36,304 nucleotides of DNA, taken from assembly GCA_022361075.1 (NCBI GenBank), contig JAKSBQ010000044.1, positions 1-36,304 on the forward strand, written 5' to 3'. Position 1 is the stretch's first letter. Each line of letters begins with the position of its first letter. Of the stretch, positions 33,382-36,304 are shown piece by piece. The position numbers and the translations under genes are program-made. This stretch comes from Opitutales bacterium. GTDB taxonomy: Bacteria > Verrucomicrobiota > Verrucomicrobiia > Opitutales > JAFGAQ01. Under the pieces are notes generated by a model, which had not been told where the DNA came from, searched no databases, and saw only the letters and a program-made list of their open reading frames with translations.

Positions 33382-33428
33382 TATTGGGTTCACCACCTTT
33401 CAAAGTCAAAATCTAAATCAAGTCTCAA

Positions 33429-33460
33429 AAGCCATCTAACTCACTGAAAGGGAATGGCTT
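33429..33460. repeat. Inverted repeat upstream of mreB
   Basis: The arms AAGCCAT and ATGGCTT are 18 bp apart in the 129-bp gap between the kinase stop and the mreB start. On the minus strand a TTTT follows the second arm, so weak termination of the kinase transcript or a control element for mreB are both possible. Confidence 0.3.
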
Positions 33461-33510
33461 GCTCAAAAACCAAAACTGAAATCAGATCTATTTCGAATTC
33501 CCCGATACCT

Positions 33511-34695
33511 CTACTCCCGAAACGGTAGTTCCAGATAAAAAGTAGATCCTTCGCCGGGCGCGGAAACAAAACTCAGATCGCCTTTCATCTCACGCGCCAG
33601 TCGTTTTGCGATCGAAAGCCCGAGCCCACTCGAACTCTCGCCAGCAGTCGGGCGATTCGAAGTCTTCGCAAACTTTTGGAAAACCTTTGGATGTTCAGCT
33701 TCTGCGATTCCTGGGCCCTCATCCTCTACTGCAAATCGAATTTTGTGATCCATCAGGATGAGATCCGGAAGTTCTCCTCCATTTCCAACTAAATCCAGAT
33801 CGATGTGCACATGAGTTCCATTGGGAGAATACTTCACCGCATTGCTAACTACATTGTCCACGATCTGAGAAAAAGCGGTGGGGTCGACAAAGCCTTTCAA
33901 CGTCTCGTTACCCGAAAACTCATAATGGATCTTGATGTCTTTGTTCCCCGCGTTGACTTCATTTTGTTTGATAATCTCCTCGCAGATGGGGGAAAGAATC
34001 GTCTCTTGCAGGGCGATTTCGAAACGACCAACATCCAGTCGATTGATCTCAACTAACTTGGAGACGAGCGCCGTCATCCTCTTAATCGTGGTGTCAAACT
34101 GCTGGATCAGCGAATCGACGCCTTCCAGGTTTTTGTCAGCAGTCTTGATCCGGAAGAGGTCCAGAGCCAAACCCAGCACAGAGAGTGGGTTTTTCAGATC
34201 GTGGGTCGCCACGCCAATGAACTCATTTTTTTCGTCAAGCATCTCCGACAAACGCTTATTCCGGTCTTCAAGGCTATGCGCGTATTCTTCTATCTTATGA
34301 TGTGCGTTTTTGAGCTCCAGATGGGTCTGGATGCGCATGATCAGCTCTTCTTTACGAAAGGGCTTGGTCACGTAGTCGACTCCACCCGCCTGAAATCCCT
34401 CGATCACATCATCACTCTCACTTTTTGCCGTAAGGAAAATGACCGGAATAGTTGAAAAAATCGGATGTTTTTTCAGTTTCCGACAAAGTGTAAAACCATC
34501 CATCTCCGGCATCATCACGTCGAGCAGGATCAGATCCGGCACCACAAAATCCAATCGCTTCAATGCACTTTGCGCACTCTCCGCCGTCAACACCCGACAA
34601 TCTTCGCTCGATAGGTTGTCGACAAGAACCGACAGGTTGGTGGGCGCATCGTCCACACAGAGTATTGTGTTTTTTGGCGATCCGGTAAGGCTCAT
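33511..34695 (-). CDS. Response regulator-histidine kinase protein (REC-HisKA-HATPase)
   Basis: 394-aa cytoplasmic signalling protein. Receiver domain at about 9-125 with acidic Asp15/Asp16, phospho-acceptor Asp59 in LILLDVMMPEMDG, and TKPF (Lys111). A short coiled helix (130-155) leads to a dimerisation domain with phospho-acceptor His165 in GVATHDLKNPLSVLG. The ATPase domain follows, with the N box (VDNVVSNAVKYSPNG), DEGPGIAE and GLGLSIAKRLA. The receiver precedes the kinase, so an upstream kinase probably feeds it. There is no membrane segment and no partner gene beside it. mreB follows on the same strand after 129 bp; a role in shape control would be speculation. Confidence 0.93.
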   Translation of the reverse strand: MSLTGSPKNTILCVDDAPTNLSVLVDNLSSEDCRVLTAESAQSALKRLDFVVPDLILLDVMMPEMDGFTLCRKLKKHPIFSTIPVIFLTAKSESDDVIEGFQAGGVDYVTKPFRKEELIMRIQTHLELKNAHHKIEEYAHSLEDRNKRLSEMLDEKNEFIGVATHDLKNPLSVLGLALDLFRIKTADKNLEGVDSLIQQFDTTIKRMTALVSKLVEINRLDVGRFEIALQETILSPICEEIIKQNEVNAGNKDIKIHYEFSGNETLKGFVDPTAFSQIVDNVVSNAVKYSPNGTHVHIDLDLVGNGGELPDLILMDHKIRFAVEDEGPGIAEAEHPKVFQKFAKTSNRPTAGESSSGLGLSIAKRLAREMKGDLSFVSAPGEGSTFYLELPFRE

Positions 34696-34724
34696 TTTCA
34701 GGGGATAATTGGTGATTTCTTAAC

Positions 34725-34749
34725 TTCCTAATCGGTTGATAATTAGGAA
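34725..34749. promoter_or_regulatory. Inverted repeat in the divergent kinase / peptidase region
   Basis: The arms TTCCTAAT and ATTAGGAA (8 bp, perfect) are separated by 9 bp, with TTAA further out on each side. The site lies about 30 bp before the kinase start and 53 bp before the peptidase start, a suitable place for an operator shared by both promoters. Confidence 0.4.
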
Positions 34750-34801
34750 ACTTAATGACTATTCTTGCCTCTCACTGAAGCATATCCCAACATATAGGAT
34801 T

Positions 34802-35872
34802 ATGAAGCAGACACCCGATTCTCTTTCCTTACTCACTGAACTCTCTAACGCACATTCCGTCCCGGGTCGGGAAGATGAAGTCAGAGCCATTTTTAAGGAA
34901 AACTTGTCCAAGATCGGGAACATTAAAATCGACCCGATGGGAAACATCTACTGCGAACGCAAAAACCAGGATCTTCCACTTATCGCTGTCGACTGTCATA
35001 TGGACGAAGTCGGGTTCATGGTGCAAAGCATCACCCCCGAAGGATTTCTCAAAGTGCTTGGTCTCGGTGGGTGGTCTACACTCAACCTGTCCGCTCAACC
35101 CGTGGTCGTCTTCACGAAAACTGGTAAAATCCCCGGAGTCTTCGGTAGTGTGCCCCCTCATTTTCTGAAGGGAGTAGACAAGGGCCTACCCAAAATCGAG
35201 GATCTCAGCATCGACATTGGAGCGGCAAGCGCCGCCGAAGTGAAAGAATGGGGAGTACGCCCGGGTAGTTTCGTTTGCCCCGACGTGCAGCTTCGGGCCA
35301 CACACAATCCAAAGCGACTCCTGGGGAAAGCATTTGATAATCGTGTGGGTTGCGGAATCTGCATCGAAAGCGCTTTGGAAACGAAAGATCTCAACCTGAA
35401 CGCAACTTTTGTCGGATCAGTGCAAGAAGAAGGAGGGCTCAAAGGTGCGGAAATCAGCTCGAACCTCGCCTCACCAGACGTTGCGATCATCCTCGAAGGA
35501 ACTCCAGCTGACGACACCCCAGGCACTAAATCAGCCACCTCTCAGTCCATCCTGGGAAGGGGAGTTCAAATTCGCTGCTACGATCCTACCCATCTCGCCA
35601 ATTCCAAACTCGTAGACTGGGTCATCGAACTCGCGGAGCGAAAAGATATCCCTCATCAAATAGCGGTTCGTCGTTCCGGCGGCACGGACGCCGGCGCTTA
35701 CCACCTCTCCGGTTCTGGAATACCCTGCATCGTTTTAGGCGTCCCCTCGCGCTACATCCATTCTCACCAAAGTGTGATCGATGTTGACGATTACCACGCT
35801 ACCAAAGCCCTCTGCATCGCAATCCTTAGAGAATTCAATCACCAAGCCCTCAAGGAAATTCTCCCCTCCTGA
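34802..35872 (+). CDS. M42-family metallo-aminopeptidase
   Basis: 356-aa di-metal peptidase of the M42 (glutamyl aminopeptidase / FrvX-type) family. Ligand and catalytic positions are visible: His66 and Asp68 in VDCHMDEVG, bridging Asp179 in KAFDNRVG, Glu209-Glu210 in VQEEGG, Glu232 in ILEGTP, and the C-terminal His in RYIHSHQS. RRSGGTDAGAYHLSGSGIPC is also typical. It acts in the cytoplasm on peptide N-termini; some relatives have been called endoglucanases by mistake. The start at 34802 has TAGGATT just before it; the frame extends 22 codons upstream but without homology. Divergent from the kinase gene. Confidence 0.92.
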   Translation: MKQTPDSLSLLTELSNAHSVPGREDEVRAIFKENLSKIGNIKIDPMGNIYCERKNQDLPLIAVDCHMDEVGFMVQSITPEGFLKVLGLGGWSTLNLSAQPVVVFTKTGKIPGVFGSVPPHFLKGVDKGLPKIEDLSIDIGAASAAEVKEWGVRPGSFVCPDVQLRATHNPKRLLGKAFDNRVGCGICIESALETKDLNLNATFVGSVQEEGGLKGAEISSNLASPDVAIILEGTPADDTPGTKSATSQSILGRGVQIRCYDPTHLANSKLVDWVIELAERKDIPHQIAVRRSGGTDAGAYHLSGSGIPCIVLGVPSRYIHSHQSVIDVDDYHATKALCIAILREFNHQALKEILPS

Positions 35873-35960
35873 GTCATCCGCACCAATTAGTTGTGACAGG
35901 TGAGATTCGATGTTACAATCGAGCCAGAAGAGTTTTTAAAAATACTGACAGTTTGTTTGG

Positions 35961-35984
35961 AGGGTCCGGCAGCTGCCGGACCCT
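35961..35984. terminator. Perfect 24-bp GC-rich palindrome between convergent genes
   Basis: The half-site AGGGTCCGGCAG is followed directly by its exact reverse complement, extendable by one G-T and one G-C pair. It lies 88 bp after the peptidase stop and 131 bp from the 3' end of the next, convergent gene. It would form a very stable hairpin but lacks a T-run on either side, so it may be a bidirectional transcript end or a dispersed repeat element. The rest of the 243-bp gap (35873-36115) shows no gene. Confidence 0.6.
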
Positions 35985-36115
35985 TCCGAGATTGGGTAAG
36001 AATCGGTCGAAAAGTTTTGTCTAATTCTTTCAGATCAAATTCAAATTTTTACGAATTAGTGCTCTAACGGGACGAGAATTCCGAATTCTGCATTCCCCCA
36101 AGCAAATGCTCACCG

Positions 36116-36304
36116 TTAGTCCAGGTAGGTGCTTGCTTCAATTTGCCTGATATACTCTGATAGAAAACCTGCAGTCACTTCCTCACTATCTTCCCCACGA
36201 TCATGCTCGAGCGAGGCCTGAAGATATTCCATGAGTTCCTGTTTGTGAAACTGCGCATTCCTCAACACGTCACTCGCACTGGAGTAGGACAAGTCTGCCA
36301 CCAC
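36116..36304 (-). CDS. Unrecognised protein, C-terminal part, cut by window end
   Basis: At least 62 residues, probably the end of a longer minus-strand gene running out of the window; a GTG sits exactly at the edge, so it could also start there. The visible part is hydrophilic, acidic and probably helical (SASDVLRNAQFHKQELMEYL, then EEVTAGFLSEYIRQIEAST). I recognise no family. The seven bases CCGTTAG around its stop are inversely repeated at 36064-36070. Confidence 0.5.
   Translation of the reverse strand: MVADLSYSSASDVLRNAQFHKQELMEYLQASLEHDRGEDSEEVTAGFLSEYIRQIEASTYLD

Noticed and set aside
33429-33460. Inverted repeat upstream of mreB as a firm terminator
   Set aside because: Arms are only 7 bp with an 18-bp loop and a four-T stretch; kept only as a low-confidence repeat.

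Overview
The window looks like chromosome from a Gram-negative, probably marine member of the Verrucomicrobiota, most likely class Opitutae. This is inferred from the mix of genes: a TonB receptor whose mature N-terminus carries the 'PFTISEE...GY.A.N.LAGTR' style of opitutal receptors, an SGLT-type symporter, a DUF5069 protein, and weak or absent Shine-Dalgarno sequences before many starts. No rRNA, tRNA, insertion sequence, prophage or CRISPR array was found.

Region 1 (1-10.9 kb) is a carbohydrate locus: a GH94 cellobiose-type phosphorylase, a divergent LacI-family regulator, a membrane-anchored SGNH/TPR protein, a TonB-dependent receptor and a sodium:sugar symporter preceded by a tiny secreted-peptide frame. 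Receptor, symporter and phosphorylase would form an import and phosphorolysis route. A 12-bp sequence is shared by the upstream regions of the phosphorylase and receptor genes, with a weaker match upstream of the symporter, and may be a common operator or promoter element. Region 2 (10.9-18.1 kb) holds an aldo/keto reductase and a complete RND tripartite efflux operon (outer-membrane lipoprotein, adaptor, pump) with a perfect 24-bp AT palindrome before it.

Region 3 (18.1-26.8 kb) is housekeeping: ruvC, a TrmA/RlmD-type RNA m5U methyltransferase, and a tight minus-strand operon (LysM lipoprotein, cysteine desulfurase, recF, DUF5069 protein, ABC ATPase), followed by divergent acetyl-CoA synthetase. 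Region 4 (26.8-33.4 kb) is the cell-shape locus mreB-mreC-X-mreD on the minus strand. X encodes a 1336-residue protein inserted between mreC and mreD. About 976 of its residues form an unbroken four-residue repeat, roughly x-x-[VI]-A, in 244 consecutive tetrads with no phase slip. Position 4 is never charged, and prolines occur only at positions 1 and 2. This is neither a heptad nor a hendecad pattern and is the best candidate here for an undescribed system, possibly a giant cytoplasmic scaffold for the elongation machinery.

Region 5 (33.5-36.3 kb) has a response-regulator/histidine-kinase protein, a divergent M42 metallopeptidase, a perfect GC-rich 24-bp palindrome, and the 3' end of an unrecognised gene leaving the window.
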